A DNA stretch of 64,000 bases from positions 4,774,001-4,838,000 of the forward strand of contig OZ234504.1 in NCBI GenBank assembly GCA_965153455.1. Direction: 5' to 3'. The notes under the pieces are model-generated. The model saw only the letters and a list, made by a program, of their open reading frames with translations. It had not been told where the DNA came from and ran no database searches. Position 1 is the first letter of the stretch. The number at the start of each line of letters is the position of its first letter. Of the stretch, positions 11,671 through 23,889 are shown piece by piece. The DNA is from Sphagnum compactum. Taxonomy: Eukaryota > Bryophyta > Sphagnopsida > Sphagnales. The position numbers and the translations under genes are program-made.

Positions 11671-13550
11671 ACATGAGTAGCCGATGCACTTCTAGACTCC
11701 CGGATACTACAGAGCCAAATGGGGTACCTAATCAAAATACAAATGCTACACTATTCATGTTACAGTTAGTATGGTTGGAGGAGGTTAGGAATTATCTGCA
11801 AATGGGACCAATGCTTGGGATATTGACTAATACTCAGAAACAAAAGTTGGTAAAAAAAACAAAACCTTTTACTTTACAAAAGGGTATCTTGTATCACATG
11901 GGTCAAGACAACATATTTAGATGTTGCGTAACCACAGATTAAGCACATACAATAGTATGGGAGCTTCATGAAGGAATTGGTGGAGGTCATTTTGTAGCGA
12001 ACATCACTGTAAGAAGATTCTTGATGGAGGATATTGGCGGTTAAATTTATTTCATGATGCTTCTGAATTCTATAGATCTTGTGATGCATGCTAAAGAGTT
12101 GGAGATTTGACCACACAAAGTTTGGTTAAATTGGTTACAACTTTACCAGGGGAACCATTTATGAAATGGGGATTGGATTTTGTTGGACCGATCAAACCCG
12201 TAGGATGGTTTACAAATAACAAATATATTCTTGTAGCCATAGATTATACTACCAAATGGGTGGAGGCTAAGGCACTTAAAACCAACATTGTTGTTGTTGT
12301 CACAACAAAGTTTTTGTATGAGTGTATTTTAATTGGGTTTGGCCGTCCACTAACCTTAGTGATAGATCAGGGAGTTCATTTCATCAATGATGCTATTAAG
12401 TATTTTACTGATCATTTTTTGCTAAAGCATGTGAGTTCTACTACATATTATCCACAAGGAAATGGACGGGCATAATCAACCAACAAGTTCATTATTAATC
12501 TCATTACTAAGCTAATTAGTGAGAATAAAGCAGACTAAGATGAACATTTATTCACTATGTTTTTTTCATGTAGAACAACTTATAAAGTAGTTATAGGGTA
12601 TACTTCATACCAGTTAGTCTATGGACTGCATCTTTTCACATCCACAAAATACATTCTACCGGCATTTAGTGGAGACCATAAAGATGCAAATCCTGTTAGA
12701 GTATTAACTAATAAATTAACCAAGTTGGGTGAAAATCCTTTAAGGTGTACCACATAGGATGAAAAGGGCCTAGTCCTTACTGCAATCCTTTTTTACCCTA
12801 TACTTTGATCCCCACAAAAAATAATGAATCAAAAGTTGTCAAATATTTCGGTTGTCAAATATTTTAAACTATTACAATTCTAGATTCCATCATAATCATT
12901 CATAAAAAAAAAATTACATGGTAAAAAAGGACTAGGTGAAAAGACAAAAGGGTGACGATGTGACAAGATTTTGGTACACCTTAAACAATTTGCACCCAAT
13001 TGGAAAAACTACAAATTAACAGACTACATGGTGAGGAGACTATTGGTAGTCAACAATGGAATTGTGCTCTATGGACTAGCAGAAGTACATAGAAAAGTAG
13101 TTCAAGTTTGGAGATCATGTACTTTGGTTTCCAAAAGGGTCGAAAACACATATTGGGAAATTTACCAAGAAGTGGTTCAGTCCATACAAAGTACAATTTT
13201 GTCTACTAAATAACATTATGCTTTTGGTGACTTTAGATAAATTTGACCAAACCCTATACTTGTGAATGTGAACAAGTTGAAACCTTATTGGTTTTTGGAT
13301 GAAGAAGCACAAACTATAAATCGATCTGAACCAGTGTATTGGAATGGATAGAAAGATATCAAGATGGATGATAAGGAAGATGAACATTTGGATGAATATG
13401 TGTTTATGGTACAAATGGTACCAAATGATGGAACTTTCATGTAACATATGATTGATGTTCCTATGAAGGTCGAATTAGATGAAAAACATTCAAACACAAG
13501 TGTCAACACAAGAATCATCGTTTCAAATCCCAAAACAAGCTAGCGAGAGT
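11670..13550 (+). pseudogene. pol: Ty3/gypsy integrase relic
   Basis: An H2C2 zinc finger can be read in shifted frames (ELHEGIGGGHF to CDACQRVGD, 11960-12100). The catalytic core follows: [11 protein letters not shown] (first Asp, near 12175), VIDQGVHF (second Asp, near 12365) and YYPQGNGRA. The codon for the catalytic glutamate, expected just after this, is TAA at 12473-12475. Further blocks (YKVVIGYTSYQLVYG) and a C-terminal stretch (TLDKFDPNPILVNVNKLKPY in shifted frame, near 13230-13300) complete the domain order. A purine/pyrimidine-rich insertion-like patch lies at about 12750-12960. Confidence 0.82.
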
Positions 13551-13559
13551 GCCCTGATT

Positions 13560-15320
13560 CTTTTCTATTTTTGTTGTTTCATTTTGGGACCCACAATTTG
13601 GGTTTCTTAAGGAGTTTGGAGGCACATCACTAGCCATAGTTAGTTGGGTTTCAATATAGTCACCAATGATTTCGTATGTGAAGTCCAATCAGCATTTGTG
13701 CACAAAGTTTGCAAGGATAGATGTTGCACGGAATAAATGACTATATTTGGATTTTGTGGAATCCCATCATTTCATTAATTGTTTCCATTTCCATCCCCCC
13801 CCCCCATTCCCCACTCAACCTTCACCCTATACCTTCACCCTATAACCAACATGCACGTTGTTGTAAGCATTGATTACATCCTAGTCATGGCCAAGAGCAA
13901 ATTCAAGTCTCCCAAGTTGATGCATAACAAACACCTCTTCACTCAAGTAACATGGGTCCCTAGTAAATATTCATAGTACTCATTAATATGCACAAAAAAC
14001 TACCACTGGTTTTTGTACAAATATAATTTGTGCAAGATGGTGACATCATGAAATGAACTTGGGTAGCCAACGTCCACGTAACACGTAAATGAATAATGCA
14101 CAATGGTCCACAACCATCATATTATTTTTGGAATACACTTTTTTCACCCATTGAACCATGACCCATGGGTGAAAATATTCCAAAGGTTATAGACCTTGAT
14201 GAAAATCCCATCAATGAGTCCAATACAACCTTGGAATTTGAGAATTTGCGCATTAAGAGTCATCCATTCCTGAAGATTTGGCCATCGAGTTGCCAAGTGT
14301 CGAATTGAATGAAGGATGCAATGAAAACAATCTCTAATAACTCCAAACCTTAAAAACAGCCCTTAATAACCCAAAACCCAAAAAATAGCCCTTAAACCCT
14401 AAACTTAAAAAAAAAAGAAGAAAACATAAGAAACTTTAGAAAAAGTCAAAACAAACAAGTGAAAGCAAAAGTGAAAATGTAAACAAGCATATAAGTAAGC
14501 TTAAGCCTTAATCAAGTTGGAAGAGGTTCAAGTGACAAGCTCAAACAAATGAAGAAGAAAAATAAATGAAAAATGAAAGAGCTCAATTATATAGTTCCAT
14601 GTTGAACAAACCCTAAAAGTCATTCTAGGTAATTCATACTTAAAACCCTAAAATGGTTTTGTAATGAAACTTATTTTAACATGCTTAAATGTTTAGGGTT
14701 TAAGAGGTCTTTCAACATTGCCTTGTGACAAAGATGTTTCAAAGAAAGACCAAAGAGATCCTTGAAGTGTGCCCAAACCAAAAATGGACCAAAAAATGTC
14801 CAAAAGAAGTCCCTGTGATGTTTGCCCCATAATATTTTAAAGAAAAAAGTCCCAAAACAGTCCCCCAAGTTGAGTCCACCTGAAAAAAAAGTCAAAAAAG
14901 GTTCCAAAACAGTCCCCCAGTTCAGTCAGCCCTAAAAAGAAAAGTAAAAAAAGTCCAAAAACACTAAAGTTTTTGGCTGCCTGGAAAAAAGTCAAAAAAT
15001 TTCCAAAAGTGTGCCCCCAAGTGTGGCCAAACACGAAAAAAGGTCACAAAAAAAAAGAAAAAAAAGAAAATCGAATCTCATCCCCTATTTTCACCTCCGA
15101 TCCCAATTTCCAATTTTGACCCCCATTTTTCCAAACTTTAATGAAGTCCAAAAAGAGGGGATGAAATCCGGACAGGGGACCGGACTGGGCGCTGGACTGG
15201 GGAGGAATTTACAGAAAACTTTAATAAACTTTTACTTTGGATGGACAAATCATTCCCATTAGGCTACCAAATACAGATTGGAAATTTTGAAGCATCTTTG
15301 TTTTTAGAAGGTGACAAATC
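13560..15320. other. Non-coding DNA after the gypsy relic
   Basis: No LTR could be recognised. There is a C-homopolymer near 13795 and a purine-rich stretch at 14400-15060 with 'gtccaaa-aag' words recurring on a loose 50-60-bp rhythm. Open frames here are short and unlike any family I know. Confidence 0.45.
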
Positions 15321-15329
15321 AATCCCATT

Positions 15330-16937
15330 AGATGATTTCTAGAGCTTGAGGTAGCGCTCCTATAACATTTTAATTCACTTAAAATGAAGCAAAAATGACT
15401 TAGATCTAAAGAAGTGTTCGGTGATAGGGTAGTGTTCAATGATGGACAGTTCTAACCTACCAAACAAAGTTTGCAAATGGAACTAGATGTATATTTTGGC
15501 ATAGCTCGTTGGTCAGACCCAAGCACAATAAATCCCATCCTTGGCTAGGTGGTGAAAACAGACCAAACACAAGGTTTAATATCTGGACGTTCGGTTGTAG
15601 GCTCTGATGACTCAAACTGTTGGGGCATTTGTTCACCAGTCTGTGTTTGGTGATAGGCGTGCATAGGCTATATTGCATGCCAAATCTAAAATCTCTTTTG
15701 TGACATCCACAACCACCAATTGGATAAAAAGTCTTTATTCGACAAATTAACCACACAATTAACTAGAAGCCAAATTAGACCTACTTGGTTTTCACTTTTT
15801 CCATATTTTGGGGCTGGATAGGCAAGTGTAGAACAAGTGTATGGCATCATTCTTTTGGTACCACAACATCAAATCCAGGGGGTGTAAGTTGGGGGAGGAA
15901 GTTGTGGAGGTAACACCACAAAAGTCTCTCTCAAAGTGCAATGGCCCCAACCCCAATATCATCACCCACCTGCCCTCCTAGGGAGGGGGGGGGGCAGGGG
16001 GTGGCCCCTAGATTTCCAGATGCTTCCAATTTGCACATGACTTTCTGTTTCAGAAGGCAAAATTTTATAAAAAAAAAATCTCCAACACATGAAACAAAAA
16101 ATTCTGGATAATACATTTATTATCCATCATGTCCACAAGCTTGAGTACTACTAGTATATATTATCTTATCCAACTTGGCAATTACTTTCTTGCCTACTAG
16201 TTCAGCCCCCAGAGCTGTCCCTAGTTCACAAAAACCGATCATTCCAGGAAGCGGTGTTCCAACCAGATTTGGCCAAGTATACAGTTTACTGGCTGATGCC
16301 ATAGTACCTGGGCCAGTTCAATACTTATTAGGGTAGGATGGCCGGTGAGCGAACATTTAAACGCTCAGGGCAGGCCGGATCCAAGGGGAGGGCTCAGTTG
16401 TTTGTGGTGACCAAACAAAACTTGAACGTCTCCTCTTCGCCCATCTGACACACTCAAAATATTCAAAAATGGATTAGTAATGAGAAAGTCACGGCCCCTC
16501 AAAGTAAAGGGGGTCAAGAACCCAGAAAAACAAGCAACAGAACACTACAAAGCCGGTTTCCAAACATGCCAAAAATTCTTTCTATGTTGGTCTGTTGCTA
16601 TTAGAGATTAAGATGATTTGTAGAACTGAAGGGGGCGCTCCTATAGCACTTTAAATCGTTTAAAATAAACGAGAAATGAGAAAGTTAAAAGCTTTAAAAA
16701 TAAGAGAGGTCAAAGGGAAGAAAAAAGAAAAAAACATATTTTAAAAGTTGAGAAGCTTATTTTTCTTCTTGCTATTTTTTCATTACTCCTTTTTCTTTGC
16801 ACTTCAAAGACGATTTCTAGAGCTTGACATAGCACTCTCATAACATTTAAATCACTCAAAATGAAACATAGATGACAAAGATCTACAGAAGTGTTTGGTC
16901 ATAGGGTAGTGATCGATGATGGGCAGTTCTACCCTAT
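15330..16937 (+). repeat. Three copies of repeat C (direct)
   Basis: Copy 1 at about 15330-15460 and copy 2 at about 16808-16937 share 'gatttctagagcttga', 'cactcaaaatgaa' (copy 1: 'cacttaaaatgaa'), 'gatct-aagaagtgtt', 'catagggtagt' and 'cagttcta-cct'. A third, partial copy at about 16611-16680 shares 'agatgattt-tag' and 'gcgctcctata'. Between them lies GC-rich sequence with a G-run at about 15980-16005. The family is unclassified. Repeats bracketing the interval could be remnants of one element, but LTR hallmarks are absent. Confidence 0.6.
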
Positions 16938-16939
16938 AT

Positions 16940-17755
16940 GATTTTCAGAAATGTTGAAATTTTGTCAAAAATATTTTTTCTGGAGGAAAGATAAAATATC
17001 TGAAAGAATCTTTGGGAAGATATCATTTGTCAAAATGGAATGCTCCTAAAAAATTGATTAAGTACTCCACAAACATGTGTCGAAGTGGCCAAGGTACTAC
17101 TATGGCATAATAACATGGTGTAGGTAAATACTAGGTTTCACTTGGATTACATGGGCATGAAATTTCAATGGGTAATACCATTTACCCAAAAAAAATGATA
17201 TAAAAGAGGACATGGTAGATTGCCTCCAATTCCCTCCATGGACTAGAAGGATATGAAAGGTCAAATGGGTAAGAAAGTTGAATTGAGTACATTTAAAATA
17301 TAATATCTTTTTCACATAATACCAATGTTCATATGCATACCATAATGGTATGTAAAGTTGATAATTTGTCTAAGATCAATATCATTATTATGATAATACA
17401 ATGTCTTGAAGAGATATATGTCACTACCTTATGGGTGTATGCTAAACCATATACTTGTCCAACACTAGTTCAAACCCTACCAATCCCAGGAAACTTGTAG
17501 AGCAGGTATACTATAAAATCTAGCTCACCTCTTTGGGGATTGTTAATCTATCATTTTCTGATATTTGTTTTTTCAAAAAAAATTGGGAATATTTTAGATA
17601 TTCTTTCTAGTGTAAATTCGCCTAATTTTTCTAATTTGTTGAAAATTCTCGCCAAAAACTTTTCAATATCACGAAATTGAAGGAAAAAAAACCCCTGGTT
17701 AAGAAGGGAACCTGGGCGACAGGTTTAGAATGTCCATAGGTACCCGGACTGGGTA
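16940..17755. other. Intergenic, nothing recognised
   Basis: AT-rich sequence without repeats or coding potential that I can support. Confidence 0.4.
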
Positions 17756-17756
17756 T

Positions 17757-17764
17757 TATAAAAG
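17757..17764 (+). promoter_or_regulatory. Candidate TATA box
   Basis: TATAAAAG lies just where base composition turns GC-richer before the DUF3511 gene. A start site about 30 bp downstream would give a leader of roughly 1.3 kb before the ATG at 19141, so a spliced 5' UTR would be needed. Tentative. Confidence 0.3.
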
Positions 17765-17789
17765 ATGTGCAACACGAGTATCTTGGGCT

Positions 17790-19140
17790 AGAGAATCCGG
17801 TGATTATCCTCCACCCCACCACATATGGGGGAGACTTGATACCCGCAGGGCATGTTTTGGTGGAGAGGTTGTGAGTGAGAGAAGCTGTGAAGGCGTGGGG
17901 TTGAACTTATCCGCCTGCTGCTGCTGCGGTATTGCTGGCGTCGCTGGTTGCTCGCCACCAGCACCAACAACAACAGTGTTCGTGACCGGAATTCATGACG
18001 CTCTCAACAATGACGCTTTGCCACAGCTTCAAAGCGCGTTTCTTCGCGCGAATTTCCAAACAAAGCAGCGAGCGCTTCGCTCCAGAAGAGAGAGTCGAAG
18101 AAGAGGAAGAAGAAGCAGCAGCAGCTGGCCCACCACACTAGTACTAAGTACCCGTTCTAAAATAAGCTAATCCATTTTGCCTTTTGCTCCCGCAACTCCT
18201 TTTCTTCCTTTCTATTTTGCATACCGATTCTTCTGTTTCTATATTTATTTAGATTGTGCATTTTTGTTTTGTGATTTGGCCTATTGCAACCAGGTTATAT
18301 ATATATATATATAATTTAAAGTTTAAATTGTTTTTAGCAATTTTGCGGTTTCAAAAGGTTTTCCGATTTTTTGCAAAATTTTAGCAATTTGTTTCGAATT
18401 TACACTGCAAAAACAAAAGTTTCCAACTTTTTTCCAACTTTTTTTTGTCGCCACAGTGCGAAAATTTGCCACCCCCAAAGAAGAAAAAACTCTGGAACTT
18501 TGCAACTTCAACTTGCAAACCCTGGTGCTTGGAGCTCGCAGGTTTGCGGGTTCCTCTGCGCGGAAGTGGCGGTAGTAGTCCACTCTTGGATAGGTGATAG
18601 TTCATGCGGAGCAAAAAGCAGGTATTTTTCTTCTTCTTTTTTTCATGTTTTGTTGATGAAAGATTTTGTTGTGTGATGGTGTTTCTTCAAGGGATAATAT
18701 CTACTGCTACCACTGTGAGAAATTAGAAGAAAGAAGAAATAGCCGGATAAGAAAGATTGGTTCTTTGTTGTTGGTTCAACAGCTGCTTGCTTTCTTGCCT
18801 GCACCTGTTTTAGGATTTTTGGATCATTTGCAGATTCGAGAGATCGTCAGTGATTCCGAAGTTTCTTTTTCTTGAAGAGGACACAGAGGCCTCTGAAAAC
18901 CTTCCCCGTGAGCTGGAAGACAGTAGCACTGCATCTTCAGAAGAAAAAGCTTGGATTGCACTTGCTAGGATCCGAAGTAGTAGTGTAGAAGCGGTGTGAG
19001 GCCGGCCTCACAGTCCGGTGGGGAAGTGCTCCGATATCCATCCCAGTACGTGATGCGGGAGTGCGGTTTGTGACCGACCGCAAACAGCAGTATTCCGAAC
19101 AAGAAACGCGACGAAACTAGTGTCACAAGGTCTATTGAGG
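17790..19140 (+). other. Probable transcribed leader / 5' UTR region
   Basis: Base composition changes from AT-rich to mixed, with CAG/AAG-rich stretches at 18080-18130, a (TA)8 tract near 18297 and T-rich intron-like sequence at 18180-18660. The open frame 17730-18170 is Ser/Arg/Cys-rich and has no recognisable domain, so I do not call it a protein. The region most likely holds the promoter and leader of the DUF3511 gene. Confidence 0.4.
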
Positions 19141-19398
19141 ATGGCGATGCAACGGAGGAATACTATTCAGTACCCTGGCACTACGAGTCCGGAGTCTTCC
19201 TACAACTGGAAGGGACAGATCAAGAATAAGAAATCAACTCCCTCATGGAGCCTGTACTCCGACCCGGAGATGAAGCGAAAGAAACGCGTTGCAACCTATA
19301 AGGTGTTCACAGTGGAAGGAAAGGTGAAGCAGACTGTGAGAAGCGGTTGTCGGTGGCTCAAAGCCAAGTACGTCGAAATGCGTTACGGCTGGTGGTGA
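19141..19398 (+). CDS. DUF3511 domain protein
   Basis: An 85-residue protein from the first in-frame ATG; a TAG stop lies in frame 21 bases upstream (19117-19119). The C-terminal half matches the plant DUF3511 signature: a tryptophan (PSWSLYSDPE), then KRKKRVATYKVFTVEGKVK (residues 45-63), then SGCRWLKAKYVEM and a terminal YGWW. The N-terminal half is Ser/Pro/Gln-rich and poorly conserved, as usual. DUF3511 proteins are small, land-plant-specific and of unknown biochemical role. There is no signal peptide or membrane segment. The basic helix-like core could bind nucleic acid or a partner, but that is inference. The family is commonly intronless, as here. An overlapping frame (19100-19260) is also open but stops early. 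Confidence 0.85.
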   Translation: MAMQRRNTIQYPGTTSPESSYNWKGQIKNKKSTPSWSLYSDPEMKRKKRVATYKVFTVEGKVKQTVRSGCRWLKAKYVEMRYGWW

Positions 19399-22300
19399 TT
19401 TCTTGTACAATCAACAGGATGATGCACCGGGGGGACGAGATGCTGCCTCCGACATACTCTTCGAGTGAGAATGTACAGCTACTGCTCTGATCAGTCTAAC
19501 AAAACAATAAAACCTTTGCATGTTGTTGATGATGCTGGGCCGTCGCCAGGAGCTGGAAAGGCCCTTTCTATGGTGCGCAGATAGATTAGGGTTTTCTTCA
19601 CTGCTTCCGAGTCTTCAGGTACCTTGTGCAGTGCAGTGTTGGAGCCACCTGCATCATCCAGACAGACATCACAGGAAGACTGGGTGTAGACTTCGTCTTT
19701 TCTTGATGGTATTGTATGTGACGAAGTCTGTTCTCCCATATGTCATCATGGCCATTAGTTTTCTAGTCATATTCCTCAAGTGCTTAGTTAAGGAAAATCA
19801 GGAATTGATTCAGATCGACTTGAGTCATCTGTGTCACAGATTGATCACAAGGGCTTCTGCAACATTTGTTTGTACAATTTATTATGTGATCAATGGTCCT
19901 GCAAAGAGTGGTGGATTGTGAGGTCTCAAGCTTTGTAGCATTTGAATCTACATACGCGTGCTCAGAAGCTTTTCTAGTAATTGAGTTGTGAATAAGAGTT
20001 GCATTCTTGGTCGTGCAGCAAATGCTTGAAGTATCACTTGGATGCTAATTGAGTCTTAGATTCAGGAAGATTGGTTTGTAACTGTGGTGTACTCTCTAGG
20101 ACATTTGCAACTGTGGAGTCTTGCCTCTTCGGGACTGAGGACGTTTTTTAGGATTCTGTACCAAGATTTCCTTTGATACTGTAACAGATGAACATGCTTT
20201 TGCAATTGGTACTGGACATGAGTTTCTCCATATTGACTGATCCTGAGGCAACCTGTAGTTTAGAAGTTCATTTGATGGACTTATACCTGCAAGAGAAGTC
20301 AATACGGCTTCAAATTCATGCTTCTTGTACTCTGTTCCTATGTTTTCAGATTGTAAAGCAGGATTTGGTCTGTATATAGGGCATCAAAAGGGTCTTGACC
20401 TCAGGGTTTGGGGCTTTGGATATAGTAGCATCTGCCTTCACAAGCTGATTACATATTTACTGCCTATTGAAATGTGCAGAGTATGTAGTGTTTTGATTAT
20501 TGTGTTTGGAGAAACCTACCTTCAGCCTTTGACTTTCTGTGTGAGAAGTGTGTTTGTTGTTAGTTTTGCTTCACTCTTCTGTCTTGTTTCTGTCATTTCT
20601 TCCTCATTTCCTCTATGCTTGTTTTCTTTTTTCTTGTCATTTGACCTATTTTTCCTGTTCATCTTTCATCTTTGGTTTTTTAGGTTTTGTTGAGCTCTTT
20701 AAGGTATTGTCAAGTGATCCAGCATCATGGCTGAGTATTTCTGTTCCTGTCAGGCTTGTGACAGAAGTTACATACTTATGTTGGTTGATTGTTGACATTG
20801 ACCTGCACCCACTGCCTGGAGCTGATGAAGGTAGTGGGGATCTTATGGTTGCTGGTGGATTCCATACATGTTACTGATGATTTGTGAACATGCTTATGCC
20901 TATTTCTGTTACTCAAACCGCTCCACAGTTTTTGTATTTGCTTACTCTCTTCTCTAGGGTTTGGTCTCCTCTTTTACATGCTTGTCGATGTGTTGCTGTT
21001 ATATTGTCAAATCTGAAATCTCTGAGATGTTGTTACCAATCCAGTCATCTCTTAATGCTATTCAGGTTGAGTTAAATTAGAAGTATGGGCACATCTCAGA
21101 ATTTATGGAGATATTATACTTTCTGCAGGTGATCTCTGATTCATACTTTTTGAGCAGGAGCGGCAAGTGTTCAAAGGTCAAAAAGTCTGGATTTTGTATA
21201 ACCTTCTCTCAATCACTTACGTCAGTGTGAAAGGCCATGATGGATCAGGAAGCAGACGACTCCTTGTGCATGAAGGAATTGGTGAACCATTTGTGAACAG
21301 TAACACAAAATGTCCTCATCTATTTGCTTTGGAACACAAAGGGATGGCCAACTGGAACTCCCTTCAGCCTGGCAAGTCCAAGGACAGCAAGGGATCCAGC
21401 AATGCAAACGAATGCCCAACTGGAAATCCCTTCAGGCAGGCAAATCAAGGGCTTCAGCACTGGAGACAGTAGCAGCAGCTTTTGTCCGATCCATTTTTGT
21501 CAGGTCAATCATCTACAATAGTTGATATGAGCAGCAATTCTTCTGATCAGTCAGTCTTGTAAGTATTCAATTCAATTGATTTCCCCTTGGATACTAATTG
21601 TGCAAGTCCTTTTATCTAACTCCTGCTTCTTGTATGAGTTTGATTTTCAGATCATGTTATTAGGTCTTATTTTTCTCCAGTGTTTCTTTCTAAGTTATCA
21701 TTAGTAAGGAGATCTGTAGACAATCTATTACTCCCTGATGACCCTTATTCCCTACTTCTCTATCTTCATGTATGGAGACAATGACTCCATTGGTGGTGGG
21801 TTTCTCAGCCAGAATATGGTAAAAGTACCAAATGCAAACTGCTTGGTGAAGAGGCTCTTATATGCAATTGCTGAGTGGGTGGGTTGTGTGTGTGTCTCTC
21901 TCTCAGTAGGGGCTCAGCCTCCCAGACATTAAGCTACTAAATATGTGACAGGTCTTCAGTGTCTATATTTGCTTCTTTTCCAGACTTCCTCATTATGGGT
22001 TCAGAGATTAAAACTTGCTTGTCAGGGGATGTGTTGTATTTAGTTCATCCTTTCTTCAGTCAAATGGCTTTTGATCGGCTCTAATTTAAGCCCTGTTCTT
22101 AATCCTAAGAGGGAACTTCTTAAACCTATCTTTGTCCACCAAAGGTGATGCTAAAAGAAGTTCATCTTTCTATAGTTCTTCCCCTTTCTTGTTTGGTTCT
22201 TTAATTTGCTTCCTTTTTTTTTTCTTTTTTCCTTTTGTGTCTTTTTGTGTTTGCCCTTTTTACTTTGACTAACAACATTGACTTCGAGCCACTCCCAAGA

Positions 22301-22540
22301 ACTGATGAAGTTAGTGGTGATGTTGTGGGTAAAACAAAGTAAAACTCCTGAAATGGGTTTTGGTCAATACATGTGACTATCAATCTCATTCTTGATGCTC
22401 TCAATTGTTTTGGTTTTTTTTTGTTCTTTTATCTTTCTTCACTATGTTTGGGTCTTCATTTCTCATGTTTGCTAATTGTTGTTAGATCTGAGAACTCTAT
22501 AACCTTATTATCAAGTCATTTCTATATTCTTTTCAAGACC
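19399..22540. other. Downstream / intergenic DNA
   Basis: Probably includes the 3' UTR of the DUF3511 gene. T-rich frames at 20325-20880 give hydrophobic peptides with no family match. A ~36-bp repeat occurs twice, 68 bp apart (21348-21383 and 21416-21451). A polypyrimidine block with a 'gatgaag-tagtgg-gat' motif is found near 20825 and again near 22303, hinting at an old local duplication. No gene recognised. Confidence 0.45.
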
Positions 22541-22542
22541 CG

Positions 22543-22794
22543 GAGTTTCATCCTGTCTTTCCTTTTTCCTGAGCGCCTCCACTGCTGCTACATATACTTT
22601 CACTGCTCCTACCTGTACAACTACTATAGTTACTCTCGAACCTTGTGCATTAAATGCTGAGTTACAACATTTCATACTGAGATTTTATAAAATTTCCTTA
22701 CTTTGCGGATACAACAGAAAGAGAGAATAGGGGTGAAAGGAGGCCCAAAGACAGGGGCAACAGGGGGAAGACAGGGTGACTTCATGGATAACTC
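22543..22794 (-). mobile_element. TIR MITE family B, truncated inverted copy
   Basis: The reverse complement starts GAGTTATCCATGAAGT and runs through 'tatccgcaaagtaaggaaat', 'gcatttaatgcacaaggtt', 'ctatagtagttgtacaggta' and 'aaaggaaagacaggatg', the same order as 3242-3500. It stops at the point matching about 3505 of copy 1, so it lacks the other terminal repeat. Confidence 0.8.
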
Positions 22795-22799
22795 TAATT

Positions 22800-23530
22800 A
22801 GGTGTAAGTTTTTTCAAAATCAAAAGTTTGACCCTACTTTTATGCAAGTAGGTAGTCTTAATTGGTTGTACAAAATTGATATTATTTAAATATCTTGGAT
22901 TGTGTGGAGTAGTTGAATAATCTAATATTGCACTCGAAAAAAAGTGTTTAGTTGTGTGTAGTGGAGATGGAATCGAACTTGATGTTTAAATTGAACCAGG
23001 CTTTTTTGTTTTTAAAAATAGGAACTAGAGGTTTTTAGAAATCCTAAGAAGTGGTCTTCAGATTGGAGGTTCCATGAAAAGCTTTAAAAGTTTTAAAACT
23101 GGGACTGAAGGTTCCTATTAAAATCAAGACCCTTCAATTCTATGTAGACTTCAAAGCATAAATACATGTTGGAAGCATTTGATGATGCAACAATTAAGGG
23201 GATTGTTTTAAAACCAACCATCCTAGATGTATGAAAACTTGTGTTGAAAAATGGGTTGAGGACAATGCCCACTAGTTAGTCTTAGATAGGCTGATTTTTT
23301 AGATAGAATAATTTACACTTTATACTTTCAAAAACTTTGACAAAATAGCACAGAAAGCAAAGGAATCTTCAACTGAAGAATAAAATTTTACAATGTTATT
23401 TTATTCTAACTTTTAACTTGATGGTCGATATGACAATAGTGTAACCATTTCAAGATGTGGTCTCTTACTACCCATCTATTTGAAAGTCAACACACATGGA
23501 TGTATTTTATCAGGTAGTTCAAATCTGTTG
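22800..23530. other. Intergenic, nothing recognised
   Basis: AT-rich, no feature supported. Confidence 0.4.
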
Positions 23531-23539
23531 AGACACTAT

Positions 23540-23870
23540 ACCAGGAAGAGGGATTCAAAGAGACTTAATCCTTCCCAACAATTTATTAAGGATATCTGCA
23601 ACTTGATCATTGGTGGGGGGGTATGATAAATATCAACTTGTCCTATTAAGATGTTTGCAATATAAAATGGTGATGAACCTCCATATGCTTTGTCCTTGCT
23701 TGGAACACCCCTTGGGTTGTAATTGGTTTGAATCTTGGAAGGAGGTCAACAAGTTTCACATGTTACTCTTCTGAATGCAATTAATTGGTTGTTTCATTGT
23801 CTTGACCCAACCAACATGTGTTGCTACTTCTTCGAAGTTCAAAGGTTCTCAATCAACAATGAAGCATGAA
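23540..23870 (-). pseudogene. Ty1/copia polyprotein relic with internal deletion
   Basis: On the minus strand, from about 23830 downward, the frame gives VKTMKQPINCIQKSN and then LPRFKPI-like residues, the start of a copia reverse transcriptase (EAMK.EI..I.KN...LV.LP). This leads directly into ARTKHMEVHHHFI and then GQVDIYH and NDQVADILNKLLGR, which belong to the RNase H end of the same polyprotein. The roughly 700 residues normally between them are missing. Frameshifts link the blocks. It is a non-functional relic; the assignment rests on these ordered motifs. Confidence 0.6.
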
Positions 23871-23889
23871 GCCAATAGCCCATATGGTA

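Larger units (their letters stand above)
8310..13560 (+). mobile_element. Degraded Ty3/gypsy retrotransposon
   Basis: Gag, protease, reverse transcriptase, RNase H remnants and integrase appear in Ty3/gypsy order on the plus strand, interrupted by many stops and frameshifts. I could not identify a paired set of LTRs, a primer-binding site or a polypurine tract, so the limits are those of the internal coding region. A second, shorter relative lies at 49127-49870 on the minus strand. It is inactive in its present state. Sub-parts are listed separately. Confidence 0.85.

Noticed and set aside
13560-15100. Possible 3' LTR of the gypsy element
   Set aside because: No matching upstream copy, TG...CA ends or polypurine tract found.
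16120-16302. 60-codon minus-strand frame starting MASASKLYTW
   Set aside because: Starts with ATG and looks plausible, but matches no family I know and lies among repeats; not enough support.
17730-18170. 146-codon frame with Cys and Ser/Arg runs
   Set aside because: Low-complexity, no domain, and lies in the likely promoter/leader of the DUF3511 gene.
20325-20877. Two overlapping hydrophobic plus-strand frames
   Set aside because: Composition follows a T-rich stretch; no conserved motif or partner exon.
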